NCBI RefSeq assembly: GCF_000936425.1
Contig: NZ_AVFK01000041.1
Location: 1-55,333, forward strand
Source: Skermanella aerolata KACC 11604
GTDB lineage: Bacteria; Pseudomonadota; Alphaproteobacteria; Azospirillales; Azospirillaceae
Direction of reading: 5' to 3'
Length of the DNA: 55,333 nt
Positions 9,232 to 18,525 of the stretch are shown here, in pieces (the first letter of the stretch is position 1; every line of letters begins with the position of its first letter). The position numbers were made by a program, and so were the translations under genes. The notes beneath the pieces were generated by a model. That model searched no databases. It saw only the letters and a program-made list of their open reading frames with translations, and was not told where the DNA came from.

Positions 9232-9699
9232 ATGTTGAAAGCTGGACTTCTCATTGCGGGCATCGCGCTGGCTATCGCGTATTCGGCGCCCGTGAGGGCG
9301 GAAGATGTCGGTTGCGTCACGACGGCCTGGAAAATGCTGGGCGCCAACCACCGCGTCTGCGTCGAAGCCTTCGACGATCCCAAGATACCCGGCGTCGCGT
9401 GCCATCTGAGCCAGGCACGGACGGGCGGCGTATCGGGCAGCCTTGGACTTGCGGAGGACCCGTCGCGCTTCTCGATCGCCTGCCGGCAGGTCGGACCGAT
9501 CACGCTGCCCGACAAGCTTAAGGACAACGAAGAGGTCTTCACGGCGGACACCTCGATCCTGTTCAAGGAGACGCGGGTCGTGCGGATGTTCGACCGCAAG
9601 CGCAACACCCTGGTCTATCTCAGCTACAGCACCAAGATGGTCGATGGTTCGCCGATGAACGCGGTGTCGTCGGTGCCGATCATGCCGTGGCGTCAGTAG
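9232..9699 (+). CDS. CreA family exported protein
   Basis: About 155 residues. The signal peptide is MLKAGLLIAGIALAIAYSAPVRAED. CreA features follow: a conserved Cys pair region, EAFDDPKIPGVACHLSQARTGG, GLAEDPSRFSIACRQVGPI, and FKETRVVRMFDRKRNTLVYLSYS. CreA is a small periplasmic protein of unknown function, named for its position next to creBCD in enterobacteria; those genes are absent here. Start 9232 is chosen because GGAG ends 7 bases before it and the signal peptide begins there. Confidence 0.88.
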   Translation: MLKAGLLIAGIALAIAYSAPVRAEDVGCVTTAWKMLGANHRVCVEAFDDPKIPGVACHLSQARTGGVSGSLGLAEDPSRFSIACRQVGPITLPDKLKDNEEVFTADTSILFKETRVVRMFDRKRNTLVYLSYSTKMVDGSPMNAVSSVPIMPWRQ

Positions 9700-9778
9700 G
9701 ACGCTTTTGTTCCAGGCTTCTCCGCACCATATGGTGCCGACGCCCGTGTTCCCGAAGACCCTATATAGAGAGTGGATT

Positions 9779-10777
9779 GTGACGTCGCCGACCCATCCGA
9801 TTTCGGTCGCTCCCATGATGGACTGGACGGACCGGCACTGCCGGTTCTTCCTGCGCCAGATCAGCCGGCATGCGCTGCTGTATACCGAGATGGTTACGAC
9901 CGGGGCCTTGCTCCACGGGCCGCGCGACCGCCTGCTGGCCTTCCATCCGGACGAGCATCCCATTGCCCTGCAACTCGGCGGCAGCGATCCGGTCGATCTG
10001 GCGGAGTGTGCACGGATGGCGGAAGCGGCCGGCTATGACGAGGTCAACCTGAACGTTGGCTGCCCCAGCGACCGCGTTCAGTCCGGACGGTTCGGCGCCT
10101 GCCTGATGGCCGAACCGGAACTGGTCGCCGAGTTGATGTCGTCGATGCAGTCGGCCGTCTCGATCCCGGTCACGGTCAAGTCCCGCATCGCGATCGACGA
10201 GATGGAGGAATGGCCGACGCTGGAGCATTTCGTCGGCCGCGTCCGCGAAGCCGGTTGCACCCGGTTCATCGTGCATGCCCGCAAGGCTTGGCTGAAAGGG
10301 CTGAGCCCGGCCGAGAACCGCGATATCCCGCCGCTCCGCTACGATCTGGTCCACCGTCTGAAGCGGGAGAACCCCGACTTGGATATCACCATCAACGGTG
10401 GCATCACAACCTTGGATCAGGTTGCCGGCCATCTGGAGGTATTGGACGGCGTCATGCTGGGGCGGGCCGCCTACAAGAATCCATGGGTGCTGGCGGACGC
10501 CGATAGCCGGTTCTACGGAGCCGGCGAATCGGGGATCGACCGCCATGAAGTGGTTCGTAGGATGCTCCCTTACATTGAGGAACGGAGGGGGGAGGGCACA
10601 CCTCTGAGCGCCATCACCCGACACATGACAGGATTGTTCCAGGGACAACGCGGCGGTCGGGCATGGCGTCGGCATTTGAGCGAGAATGCTCACAAAACCG
10701 GCGCGGGACCTGAAGTTGTCGAGGCGGCGCTGGCTCTGATCGAGCCGGCCGCGGTCTTTTCTCAAGCAGCGGAATAA
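9779..10777 (+). CDS. dusA: tRNA-dihydrouridine(20/20a) synthase DusA
   Basis: A flavoenzyme that reduces uridine 20/20a in the D-loop of tRNA. The TIM-barrel start is ISVAPMMDWTDRHCRFFLR, then LLYTEMVTTGALLHG. The catalytic cysteine lies in VGCPSDRVQSGRFGACLM. The DusA-specific HARKAWLKGLSPAENRDIP and the flavin phosphate site INGGI...GVMLGRAAYKNPW are also present. The frame is open from 9707. I prefer the GTG at 9779 (VTSPTHPISVAP) since the upstream codons look unlike the family; an ATG at 9731 is possible. Confidence 0.93.
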   Translation: MTSPTHPISVAPMMDWTDRHCRFFLRQISRHALLYTEMVTTGALLHGPRDRLLAFHPDEHPIALQLGGSDPVDLAECARMAEAAGYDEVNLNVGCPSDRVQSGRFGACLMAEPELVAELMSSMQSAVSIPVTVKSRIAIDEMEEWPTLEHFVGRVREAGCTRFIVHARKAWLKGLSPAENRDIPPLRYDLVHRLKRENPDLDITINGGITTLDQVAGHLEVLDGVMLGRAAYKNPWVLADADSRFYGAGESGIDRHEVVRRMLPYIEERRGEGTPLSAITRHMTGLFQGQRGGRAWRRHLSENAHKTGAGPEVVEAALALIEPAAVFSQAAE

Positions 10778-11026
10778 GCACCCGCGACAAAAGGAACAGA
10801 CCCGTGTTGTACAGAATTCGTCGTTTCGCTCTTGACAACCGCTCCACAAAGACCGAAATGGCCCGCCGTTCACCTATCGGAAATAAGAGTGTCTGAATTT
10901 GGTAACGTACACGGGGCCGCAGATCGTAGGCGGTGCCGCAACGTTGGTTTCCGTAGCGTGTGAATTGTTTTTCCTCCGCCTCGGCTGGGGCCGGCGGATA
11001 GAGTTGGTAATCCGAGGACAATCGTA

Positions 11027-12634
11027 ATGACCGCCCTTGAAATCACGGCGCGCCCCGTCGCCGACGCCGACCGCGCCACTACGGCGCGTACAGAGACCGC
11101 TGGTGCTCGTGGCAACATCGCTTTTGCCGAGCACTCTACCGATCCGGTCCGCCTCTACCTGCGGGACGTGGCGCAGCATCCGCTGCTGACGCGCGAGCAG
11201 GAAGTGATGCTGGCGCAGCGTATGGAAGCGGCTCGCGCCGCCATCGACGACGTGATTGCGGCGAGCCCTTTTGCATGCACCCGTCTTATGCAGTGCCTCC
11301 AGGGCCTGCGTGAGGAGTCCGTGGCGCTCGGTTCGGTGATCGACCTCGACCGGTTCGCCCGCATGGGTGCCGAGGCGGAAGCGGCGGCGCATGCCGACGA
11401 CGTCGTGGAAGAGATCGACGAGACTCTGGTGGATGCCGACGACGGCGACGTCGCCGGCGTTCCGCCCGCGATTTCCGCCGCCGAGATGGCAATCGCGGTG
11501 ATCGAGGCGCTTGAGCGGATCGAGGCGGTCCAGGCCGACCCCGCCGCTGCCGCCGTACTGATCCGCGAGCTTCCGCTGTCGCTCGACCTCCGCGCCGAGC
11601 TGATCGCCGCCATGCGCGACCTCAACCGTCGGATCGTCGGCGTAGACGGCCGGCTGGCGCGCGTCGTGATGGCCGGTGGGGTCAAGCGGGAGGTCTTCCT
11701 GGAAGCCTATCTCGGCAAGGAGGGCGAGGCCAACTGGCTGGCGACCCGGGCCGCCAAAGGTGGCGCCTGGGCAAAGCTGGCCGAGCGCAAGGGCGAGGAA
11801 GTCGATGCGCTGTTCGCCGAGCTGACCGAGATCACGCAGACCATCGGCCTGCCGATCGGTGAGTTCCGTGAGCTGGCGGCACGCCTCCAGAGATCGCAGA
11901 ACGAGCAGACCCGGACCAAGGAAGCCTTCGCCAAGGCCAACCTGCGTCTGGTCGCGGCGCTGGCGCGCAAGCACCTCAACCGTGGCCTGCCGTTCCTGGA
12001 CCTGGTCCAGGAGGGCAATATCGGTCTGATGACCGCCATCGAAAAGTTCGACTGGCGCCGCGGCTATAAGTTCTCGACCTACGCCACGTGGTGGATCCGG
12101 CAGTCGATGACGCGTGCTCTGGCCGACCAGGGCCGCACGATCCGCATGCCGGCTCATGCCTGCGAGGCGCTGACCAAGATCCGTCGGTGCGCCGTGCAGC
12201 TCCGCCTGCGCCGTGGCATCGAGCCGACCAACGAGGACATCGCGTCCGCGCTGGCGATGCCGGTCGAAAAGGTCGCCGAACTGCTGCGCATGGCGGCCGA
12301 CGCCGTCAGCCTCGACGCCCCCGTCGGCGACGACGACGACGGTGCGCGCCTGGGTGACTTCCTCGAGGACAGCGCCACGACCGGCGCCTTCGACGCCATC
12401 GCGGCCGGTTCGCTGCGCGAGAAGCTGTCGGAGATCCTCGACGACCTGACCCCCCGCGAGGCGGACATCATCCGTCGCCGCTTCGGTCTGGCCGGCACCG
12501 AGGAGACCCTCGAGGACATCGGCCGCGATTACAACGTGACCCGCGAGCGTATTCGCCAGGTCGAGGCGAAGGCACTTCAGCGCCTGGGCCGGGCCAAGCA
12601 CGCCCGGGTGCTGAAGACCTTCCTGGAAGGCTGA
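11027..12634 (+). CDS. RpoD-like sigma-70 family RNA polymerase sigma factor (paralogue)
   Basis: A 535-residue sigma factor. Region 1.2 is at about residues 38-70 ([21 protein letters not shown]). A long non-conserved region runs to about residue 300. Region 2 is at about 303-375 ([34 protein letters not shown]). Region 3 follows, then region 4 at about 472-530 ([26 protein letters not shown]). It lacks the acidic region 1.1 and is shorter than the usual housekeeping RpoD of alphaproteobacteria, so I read it as a second, group 2-like sigma factor. A strong terminator follows. Its signal is unknown. Confidence 0.88.
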   Translation: MTALEITARPVADADRATTARTETAGARGNIAFAEHSTDPVRLYLRDVAQHPLLTREQEVMLAQRMEAARAAIDDVIAASPFACTRLMQCLQGLREESVALGSVIDLDRFARMGAEAEAAAHADDVVEEIDETLVDADDGDVAGVPPAISAAEMAIAVIEALERIEAVQADPAAAAVLIRELPLSLDLRAELIAAMRDLNRRIVGVDGRLARVVMAGGVKREVFLEAYLGKEGEANWLATRAAKGGAWAKLAERKGEEVDALFAELTEITQTIGLPIGEFRELAARLQRSQNEQTRTKEAFAKANLRLVAALARKHLNRGLPFLDLVQEGNIGLMTAIEKFDWRRGYKFSTYATWWIRQSMTRALADQGRTIRMPAHACEALTKIRRCAVQLRLRRGIEPTNEDIASALAMPVEKVAELLRMAADAVSLDAPVGDDDDGARLGDFLEDSATTGAFDAIAAGSLREKLSEILDDLTPREADIIRRRFGLAGTEETLEDIGRDYNVTRERIRQVEAKALQRLGRAKHARVLKTFLEG

Positions 12635-12662
12635 GAAACGCCTCTCTGGACTGCCAAGTTGA

Positions 12663-12701
12663 AAAAGGGGCGCCGGACCGCGATGGTCCGGCGCCCCTTT
12701 T
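12663..12701 (+). terminator. Rho-independent terminator after the sigma factor gene
   Basis: A perfect 13-bp GC stem (12667-12679 with 12685-12697) has a 5-base loop. It is flanked by AAAA on the left and TTTT on the right, so it can work in both directions. It lies between the sigma gene and the convergent SMP-30 gene. Confidence 0.9.
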
Positions 12702-12720
12702 CCATGTCATAGGCCCTGGA

Positions 12721-13749
12721 TCAGGGGACCTGAGCCCCACGAGTATTGACGTAGAGTGAGTACAGCGACGTGCTGCCGGTCATGAACAGGCGGTTCTTGC
12801 GCGCTCCGCCGAAGCACACGTTTGAGCAGATCTCGGGCAGATGGATCTTGCCGATCGGCTTGCCGCCTTCCGGTGAAAAGATATGGACGCCGTCGAACCC
12901 TTCGCCGGCCCAGCCCGCCGCCGCCCAGACGTTGCCGTCCACATCGGTCCGCATCCCGTCGGCCAGCCCAGGCGCCATATCCGCGAACACCCGCGCATTG
13001 GCGAGCGTCTTGCCGTCAACGACGTCGAGCACCCTGATCTGTTTTGGACCCTTGTCGCTGGTGTCGGCGATGTAGAGCTTCTTCTCGTCGGGCGAAAAGC
13101 AAAGGCCGTTTGGTCGATCGAAATCCCCCGCGACGACAGCAGCCTTTCCGCTCACCGGATCGATCCGGTAGACGTTCCGGGGGAGTTCGAACTCCGCTTT
13201 CCCGCCCTCGTAGTCTCCCAGGATGCCGTAGCCGGGATCGGTGAACCAGATCCCGCCGTCGGAATGCACCACCGCATCATTGGGCGCATTCAGCCTCTTG
13301 CCTTCGTACCGGTCCATCAGGACCGTGACCGTGCCGTCATACTCGGTCCGGGTGACGCGCCGTCCGCCATGCTCGCAACTGATCAGCCGGCCTTGGCGGT
13401 CCCGCGTATTGCCGTTGGTGTAGTTGGATACCGGACGGAAGATGCTGACGGCGCCGGTCTCTTCCGTCCAGCGCATCAGCCGGTTGTTCGGTATATCGCT
13501 CCAGATCAGGTAGCCGCCGTCGCGGAAGTAGACCGGACCTTCGGCCCAGCGCAGCCCTGCGGCCAGACGCTCCACGTTGGCATTGCCGACACGGTACTTC
13601 GCGAAGCTCGGATCAAGGACCTCGACCGAGTCGTCTGGGTAGCGGACCGGCGGCGGGTCGCCCCAGTCACGGGCGAGAACGGGGCTTGCTGCAAGGGTCG
13701 CGGCGGCTGCTGCCCCGTTCCGCAGAATCCAGCGTCTGTCGATCTTCAT
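12721..13749 (-). CDS. SMP-30/gluconolactonase/LRE family protein
   Basis: About 342 residues, six-bladed beta-propeller type. The N-terminus KIDRRWILRNGAAAAATLAASPVLA is a twin-arginine-like export signal. Family signatures are GLRWAEGPVYF, WSDIPNNRLMRW, NAPNDAVVHSDGGIWFTDPGYG, RPNGLCFSPDEKKLYIADTSD and GMRTDVDGNVWAAAG. The Glu, Asn and Asp of these motifs are the metal ligands in gluconolactonases. It probably hydrolyses a sugar lactone in the periplasm, substrate unknown. ATG at 13749 is chosen for the GGGAGGAAG just upstream. Confidence 0.9.
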   Translation of the reverse strand: MKIDRRWILRNGAAAAATLAASPVLARDWGDPPPVRYPDDSVEVLDPSFAKYRVGNANVERLAAGLRWAEGPVYFRDGGYLIWSDIPNNRLMRWTEETGAVSIFRPVSNYTNGNTRDRQGRLISCEHGGRRVTRTEYDGTVTVLMDRYEGKRLNAPNDAVVHSDGGIWFTDPGYGILGDYEGGKAEFELPRNVYRIDPVSGKAAVVAGDFDRPNGLCFSPDEKKLYIADTSDKGPKQIRVLDVVDGKTLANARVFADMAPGLADGMRTDVDGNVWAAAGWAGEGFDGVHIFSPEGGKPIGKIHLPEICSNVCFGGARKNRLFMTGSTSLYSLYVNTRGAQVP

Positions 13750-14027
13750 AAATCTTCCTCCCATTCTGTTATTTTCGCCGGTCAGCCTGACGATTGACTG
13801 CTTTCTTTTGGCGGCTGCCTTGTCGGATGGCCAGCATCGCACCTGAGTTAGTCGTTGGCGATATATCCGGTTAGTCTATACCGACGAAATTGTTCGCTGA
13901 TCTTGCGTGGGAACAATCGCGGTATTGACTGGTTGTAGTGTCGGCGCGGGTGACAGCCGCGTATTCCAATCATCTCAATTGCCGACGAGAGTGTGATGTC
14001 ATGTCCTTAACGTCCAGAGGATGGCGT

Positions 14028-14387
14028 ATGCGCGGGCTTTTTCTCATTACGGGTGCCTTGGCACTTGCAGCCTGCGGGAACGAAGTTCCGCCGCCCAACA
14101 CACAGGTCACGTTGTCGGATAGCATCATTCGTGACGCGGAAAGCGCGGGTGCCGTCCAGCACGCACCCGTGGAACTGAACACGGCGCGCGAGAAGCTGGA
14201 AGCGGCCCGCCGCGAGATGCAGGACGAGAACAACGAGAAGGCTCTCCGGCTGGCCGAGGAAGCCGAGCTCGACGCCCGTCTCGCTCAGCTGAAGTCCAGG
14301 ACCAAGACGACCCGCGACGCCGCCGCCGCGATCCAGGCCAGCATCGACACGATGCGGCGGGAAATCACGACGCGGCCGACGAGCTGA
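14028..14387 (+). CDS. DUF4398 domain-containing lipoprotein
   Basis: About 119 residues. A short signal peptide ends in the lipobox LAAC (LITGALALAACGNE), giving a lipid-anchored protein. The rest is the helical DUF4398 repeat region (APVELNTAREKLEAARREM, KALRLAEEAELDARLA). An upstream ATG at 14001 is possible, but 14028 has AGAGGA eight bases before it and starts directly at the signal. The next gene also combines DUF4398-like helices with an OmpA domain and starts 17 bases later, so the two are probably one operon and partners in the periplasm. Confidence 0.82.
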   Translation: MRGLFLITGALALAACGNEVPPPNTQVTLSDSIIRDAESAGAVQHAPVELNTAREKLEAARREMQDENNEKALRLAEEAELDARLAQLKSRTKTTRDAAAAIQASIDTMRREITTRPTS

Positions 14388-14404
14388 GAGGGAGGGAAGC
14401 CAAT

Positions 14405-15205
14405 ATGACCACATCAGCATCGACGATCCGCCGGCTGGCGGTGGGCGTTGCCGCCTGCGCGCTGCTCGCCGCGTGTTCCAACGCCCCGACTCAGACGCGC
14501 AGCGTAACGCAGGCCGCCACCGCCTACGATACGGCGCGCAACGATCCCCAGGTCGTCAGCACCGCTCCGCTGGAATTGCAGCGTGCCGAACAGGCGCTCA
14601 AGCTGGCGCAGGATTCCCAAACCGATGGCGAGGATGTCGCCGTCGTCGATCATCAGGCCTACCTGGCGCAACGGCGGGCCGACATCGCGGTTCAGACCGC
14701 TGCACTCAAGGACGCTGAAAAGCAGATCGAACAGGCCAACCAAGCACGCGACCAAGCTCTGCTCGGCGCTCGCACTGGTCAGGTCCAGAACCTCCAGCGC
14801 CAGTTGCAGGACCTCCAGGCCAAGCAGACCGATCGCGGCATGGTATTGACGCTGGGCGACGTGCTGTTTGCGACCGGCCGCGCCGAGCTGCGGTCGGGTG
14901 CCGACAGGACCGTCAGCCAGCTCGCCAACTTCATGCAGCAGAACCCGAACCGGACCGTCGAGATCACCGGCTTCACCGACAGCACCGGCAGCGTCGAGTT
15001 CAACCAGGAACTCTCGGAACGTCGGGCCGAGGCCGTCAGGCAGGCGCTGGCCAGCTACGGCATCAGCCCGCAGCGTGTCGTCACGCGAGGGCTGGGACCG
15101 GCACTGCCCGTCGCCAGCAACAACACAGCCAGCGGCCGTCAGCAGAACCGGCGGGTCGAAATCACGATCTCGGACGAAAACGGATCGATCCCTCCCCGGG
15201 GCTGA
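14405..15205 (+). CDS. OmpA family lipoprotein with DUF4398-like N-terminal region
   Basis: A 266-residue protein. The lipobox is LLAAC (VAACALLAACSNAP). A DUF4398-like helical region (TAPLELQRAEQALKLAQDS) and coiled coil run to about residue 140. An OmpA C-terminal peptidoglycan-binding domain follows: GMVLTLGDVLFATGRAEL, VEITGFTDSTGS, LSERRAEAVRQAL, NRRVEITI. The Asp and Arg that bind diaminopimelate lie in the last two motifs. It probably tethers an outer-membrane lipoprotein to peptidoglycan. Confidence 0.92.
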   Translation: MTTSASTIRRLAVGVAACALLAACSNAPTQTRSVTQAATAYDTARNDPQVVSTAPLELQRAEQALKLAQDSQTDGEDVAVVDHQAYLAQRRADIAVQTAALKDAEKQIEQANQARDQALLGARTGQVQNLQRQLQDLQAKQTDRGMVLTLGDVLFATGRAELRSGADRTVSQLANFMQQNPNRTVEITGFTDSTGSVEFNQELSERRAEAVRQALASYGISPQRVVTRGLGPALPVASNNTASGRQQNRRVEITISDENGSIPPRG

Positions 15206-15348
15206 TCAGCACCGCCGGCAGTCGGAGAAACCAGGGGGTTCCCTGGAACTCCGGCTCGCCGGAAGGGTTGAGCGTTTGAATGAAATGTCGGCCATGATGG
15301 CGGGCCGGCAGATATTGGTACGGGCGCATTTCTGATCAGGAGCGGAGA

Positions 15349-15744
15349 ATGAACGAAGATAGAACGGTCGATTTGCCCCTGAGCGGCCTTTTCGCCAATC
15401 TGCGGCAGGAGGCGACGCTTCTGATCAAGCGGGAAGTCGAACTTGCACGGGTCGAAGCATCCCAGAAGGTCGGTCAGGTAACCCGTGGCGCTGTGGCGCT
15501 TGCCATCGGCGGCGCCGTGCTTTTCATCGGCATCCTCTTCCTCATGCTTTCGGGGACGTTCGGCCTGTCCAAGGTTGTGGAGCCGTGGCTTGCCGCCCTG
15601 ATCGTCGGCGGCGTCGTCCTGCTGGTCGGCGTGATCATGCTGCTGAAAGGCATCAGCAACATGAAGAACATGAGCCTGACGCCGCAGCGGACGATCGAAA
15701 CGCTCAAGGACGATGCGCGGCTGGTCCGGAGCCGGACACCATGA
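15349..15744 (+). CDS. Phage holin family (holin superfamily III, DUF1469-like) membrane protein
   Basis: A 131-residue protein. An amphipathic start LFANLRQEATLLIKREVELARVE is followed by two hydrophobic helices (VALAIGGAVLFIGILFLML and LAALIVGGVVLLVGVIMLL). This layout is typical of the chromosomal YqjE/DUF1469 group, which despite the name has no lysis context here. Its stop overlaps the next start (ATGA), so it is coupled to the DUF3618/PRC-barrel gene. This pairing is common in alphaproteobacteria and suggests an envelope or stress role. Confidence 0.85.
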   Translation: MNEDRTVDLPLSGLFANLRQEATLLIKREVELARVEASQKVGQVTRGAVALAIGGAVLFIGILFLMLSGTFGLSKVVEPWLAALIVGGVVLLVGVIMLLKGISNMKNMSLTPQRTIETLKDDARLVRSRTP

Positions 15745-16712
15745 CGGGAACCAGCCGCTCTCCCGAAGAGATCCAGCGCGAGATCGCCGAGACCCAGAAC
15801 AATCTTTCGCGGACCATTGCGTCGCTTGAGCGCAAGCTGGCACCCAGCGACCTGCTCGAAGAGGTGACCGGTTCGCTGAGGGCCGCCGGCGGCAACCGGC
15901 TCGCCGATGCGATCCGGGACAACCCCATTCCGGCGGCGTTGATCGCCCTTGGGGCGGCATGGCTTGCCATTTCGGTCGCGTCGACCAAGCCCCAACCCGA
16001 CCGCTTCGTGGCCGACGCGCAGGGATGGCGCCGCCGCTCCGTGCTATCTGCCCAATCCCTGCTCGGTGACGAAGTCCGAAATCTTGAGAACCAGATGCTC
16101 GGCCGGATCGAGGACATCATGATCGATGTCCCGACCGGCCGCGTTGCCTATGCGGTCCTTTCGTTCGGTGGGATCATGGGCATGGGCGAAAAGCTGTTCG
16201 CCTTGCCCTGGCAAAGCCTTCGGGTCGACGAGCGGCGCCGGCAGGTCGTAGTCGACGTGGACAAGGCCCATCTTCGGCAGGCTCCCGGCTTCGACAAGGG
16301 CAATTGGCCGGACATGGCCGATCTGTCGTGGAGCAATCGTGTCCATGGCTTCTGGATGGGGCGTGACGGCGATGTCCTTCATCGCCGCGTCGTCTCGACG
16401 GGCAGCTTGGCAGGGACCCCGGTCCGCAACCACAGCGGCGAGGACATCGGCACGGTCGAGGCGACCATGGTCGATCTGGCCGACGGCAGGGTCGTCTACG
16501 CCGTGCTGGAGTTCGGCGGCACGCTGGGCTTCGGGACGCGCTTCTTCGCCGTGCCGTGGCGTGCGTTCCGGCTGAACGAGGACGAGAAGCGCTTCGAGCT
16601 CGATGCCGAGAAGGAAAGGCTGAAAGCCCTTGACGGCTTCGACAAGGACAATTGGCCAGACATGGCGGATCCGGCCTGGAGCAGCCGCGTGGAAATGCAG
16701 TTCGCCCGCTAA
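15741..16712 (+). CDS. DUF3618 and double PRC-barrel domain protein
   Basis: A 323-residue protein. DUF3618 is at about residues 5-80 (SPEEIQREIAETQNNLSRTIASLE, then a hydrophobic helix IPAALIALGAAWLAISVA). Two PRC-barrel units follow, each with the pattern GRIEDIMIDVPTGRVAYAVL / GTVEATMVDLADGRVVYAVL and a matching FDK-NWPDMAD tail. The duplicated tail (FDKGNWPDMADLSWSNRV and FDKDNWPDMADPAWSSRV) shows an internal duplication. PRC-barrels bind RNA or partner proteins; the exact role here is unknown. Confidence 0.85.
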   Translation: MTGTSRSPEEIQREIAETQNNLSRTIASLERKLAPSDLLEEVTGSLRAAGGNRLADAIRDNPIPAALIALGAAWLAISVASTKPQPDRFVADAQGWRRRSVLSAQSLLGDEVRNLENQMLGRIEDIMIDVPTGRVAYAVLSFGGIMGMGEKLFALPWQSLRVDERRRQVVVDVDKAHLRQAPGFDKGNWPDMADLSWSNRVHGFWMGRDGDVLHRRVVSTGSLAGTPVRNHSGEDIGTVEATMVDLADGRVVYAVLEFGGTLGFGTRFFAVPWRAFRLNEDEKRFELDAEKERLKALDGFDKDNWPDMADPAWSSRVEMQFAR

Positions 16713-16794
16713 TCCGGATAAGTCGATACGGATCCGGTTATCTGCATATACTGATACGATGTGAGAGAAGACCGTCCAGCGGAGGAAGCGTCAC

Positions 16795-17274
16795 GTGAAC
16801 AGACCATCTACACTCAATGCGGGGCTTCTCCTTCCTTTGGCTGCTCTTGCTCTGGCGTCCTGCGCCAACCCCAACGCCGACAAGGCCGCCGATGCCCGGC
16901 AGGTGCTGGTCGGAATGCCGAAGGAGACGCTGCTGTCCTGTGCGGGCGTGCCGCAGCGCTCCGCCACGGTCGATAATTCGGAGTTCCTGACCTACACCAG
17001 CTCCGACTACAGCGGCGGCGGCCCTTCGACCTCCTTCGGGGTTGCCGGCGGCAGCGGTGGTTCGGGCGTCGGGATCGGTTTCGGCTTCCCGCTGTTCGGC
17101 GGTGGTGGCGGATACTCGAGCAGTTGCGAAGCCAATTTCACGGTTCGGAACGGCGTCGTTCAGCAACTGAACTATACCGGCTCGTCAGGTTCTTCCGCTT
17201 CGCTCGGCCAGTGTTACCGGATCGTCGAAAACTGTCTGGCGCTGGTGCCGCAATCGACCCGTCCGCCGGGCTGA
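16795..17274 (+). CDS. Hypothetical lipoprotein
   Basis: A 159-residue protein. The N-terminus MNRPSTLNAGLLLPLAALALASCAN carries a lipobox (LASC). The mature part starts with a BamE/SmpA-like pattern (VLVGMPKETLLSCAGVPQRSA), has a Gly/Ser-rich middle and ends with paired cysteines (SLGQCYRIVENCLAL). The BamE-like opening is only suggestive. GGAGGAAG lies just upstream of the start. I cannot assign a function. Confidence 0.75.
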   Translation: MNRPSTLNAGLLLPLAALALASCANPNADKAADARQVLVGMPKETLLSCAGVPQRSATVDNSEFLTYTSSDYSGGGPSTSFGVAGGSGGSGVGIGFGFPLFGGGGGYSSSCEANFTVRNGVVQQLNYTGSSGSSASLGQCYRIVENCLALVPQSTRPPG

Positions 17275-17280
17275 CGCCAA

Positions 17281-18261
17281 TCAGGTTCGCGCGGTGTCGC
17301 GAAGATTGGCGCTGAAGACCCGGATCGCATCGACCAGATCCGGAACAGCGCGTTCCGTCGCCGCCGCACCTTCCTCCACCGCTTCGGCCGCACGGTCGAA
17401 TTCCAGCAAGCCGACATGCCCCAATCGGGGCGCTATCTGTACGTCCGGCGGATCGGCGGCAAGTCGGGTCCGTCCGATACGGTCCGTGATGATCCCGAGC
17501 GACGACACCATGACGCCGAACAGGCTCGGACCGTCATATTCACGGGTGAAGACCCGCCGCGTCAGGGCGTTCAGGCGTGACGGCGGGGCGGGAGTCTGGT
17601 GGGACTGCTCCTCTTCCAATACCTGGATCAGGTCGAATCCCGCTGCGGTCGCGATGCTCGCTCCGGGCTTGCGGGCCTTGCCCAGGATGTCGGAGTTCAG
17701 GTTGACCGCGATGACCATCTCGGCGCCGAGCGCGCGGCAGGAGGCGACCGGTACCGGATCGACCAGTGCGCCGTCGACCAGCCAGCGCTGGTCAATGCAG
17801 ACCGGTGGAAAGACGCCCGGCAGCGAGAAGGAGGCGCGCAGCGACTCCACCAACGGTCCCGTCCTCAGCCAGACCTCATGCCCCGTGACCAGATCCGTGG
17901 CGATAGCGGCGAACGGCATCGGCAAATCCTCGATTCGCTGATTGCCCATGTGCTTGGTCATTTCCGCCATCAGGCGGCCGCCACTGATGAGGCCGCCGCT
18001 GCGCACGCGCAGATCCAGGTAGCTGACGATCTTCATGCGGCTGAGGTTGCGCGTCCATTCTTCCAGCGTATCCAGATGACCGGCCAGATAGCATCCGCCG
18101 ACCAGGGCGCCGACCGACGTGCCGGTTACGATATCGGGTTCGATGCCCAACTTCTTGAGCGCCCGCAGGACGCCGATATGGGCCCAACCACGGGCGACGC
18201 CGGCACCGAGCGCCAAGCCGATGCGGGGACGGGTTCTGATCAGACTGGCTTCGTCGGGCAT
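17281..18261 (-). CDS. Patatin-like phospholipase family protein (RssA/YchK type)
   Basis: About 326 residues. The Gly-rich oxyanion loop is ALGAGVARGWAHIGVL, the nucleophile serine is in VTGTSVGALVGG (GxSxG) and the catalytic Asp is in WLVDGALVDPVP (DGA). A C-terminal extension of about 90 residues has no recognised motif. It is a lipid acyl hydrolase of the bacterial patatin group, cytoplasmic or membrane associated, substrate unknown. The frame continues to a TTG at 18300; the ATG at 18261 is preferred. Confidence 0.88.
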   Translation of the reverse strand: MPDEASLIRTRPRIGLALGAGVARGWAHIGVLRALKKLGIEPDIVTGTSVGALVGGCYLAGHLDTLEEWTRNLSRMKIVSYLDLRVRSGGLISGGRLMAEMTKHMGNQRIEDLPMPFAAIATDLVTGHEVWLRTGPLVESLRASFSLPGVFPPVCIDQRWLVDGALVDPVPVASCRALGAEMVIAVNLNSDILGKARKPGASIATAAGFDLIQVLEEEQSHQTPAPPSRLNALTRRVFTREYDGPSLFGVMVSSLGIITDRIGRTRLAADPPDVQIAPRLGHVGLLEFDRAAEAVEEGAAATERAVPDLVDAIRVFSANLRDTART

Positions 18262-18525
18262 GGGCGGACCTGACTGCGTTTTGAAAAACCACTGATACAA
18301 ACAACGCTACGCGCAACTTGTTAAACGATGCTGAGTAACCATATCGCGACCGTGACAATAGGGCTGTGATGCTCTTCACCAGGGTCGGCGGCGATATCCA
18401 ATCCACGTAAATGGCCGGTGGGACAAGTCACCGCTGGTCAAATCCCGCCGGATGGGGCAGGGTCCCGTTTCCCGCCGGGCTGTTTTTCCTGTCTCCGGTG
18501 ACGATCCGCGTCCGGTCAACGCTTC

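Noticed and set aside
15349-15744. Prophage lysis cassette suggested by the holin-family protein
   Set aside because: No endolysin or phage genes are nearby; this subgroup is chromosomal and pairs with DUF3618/PRC-barrel genes.
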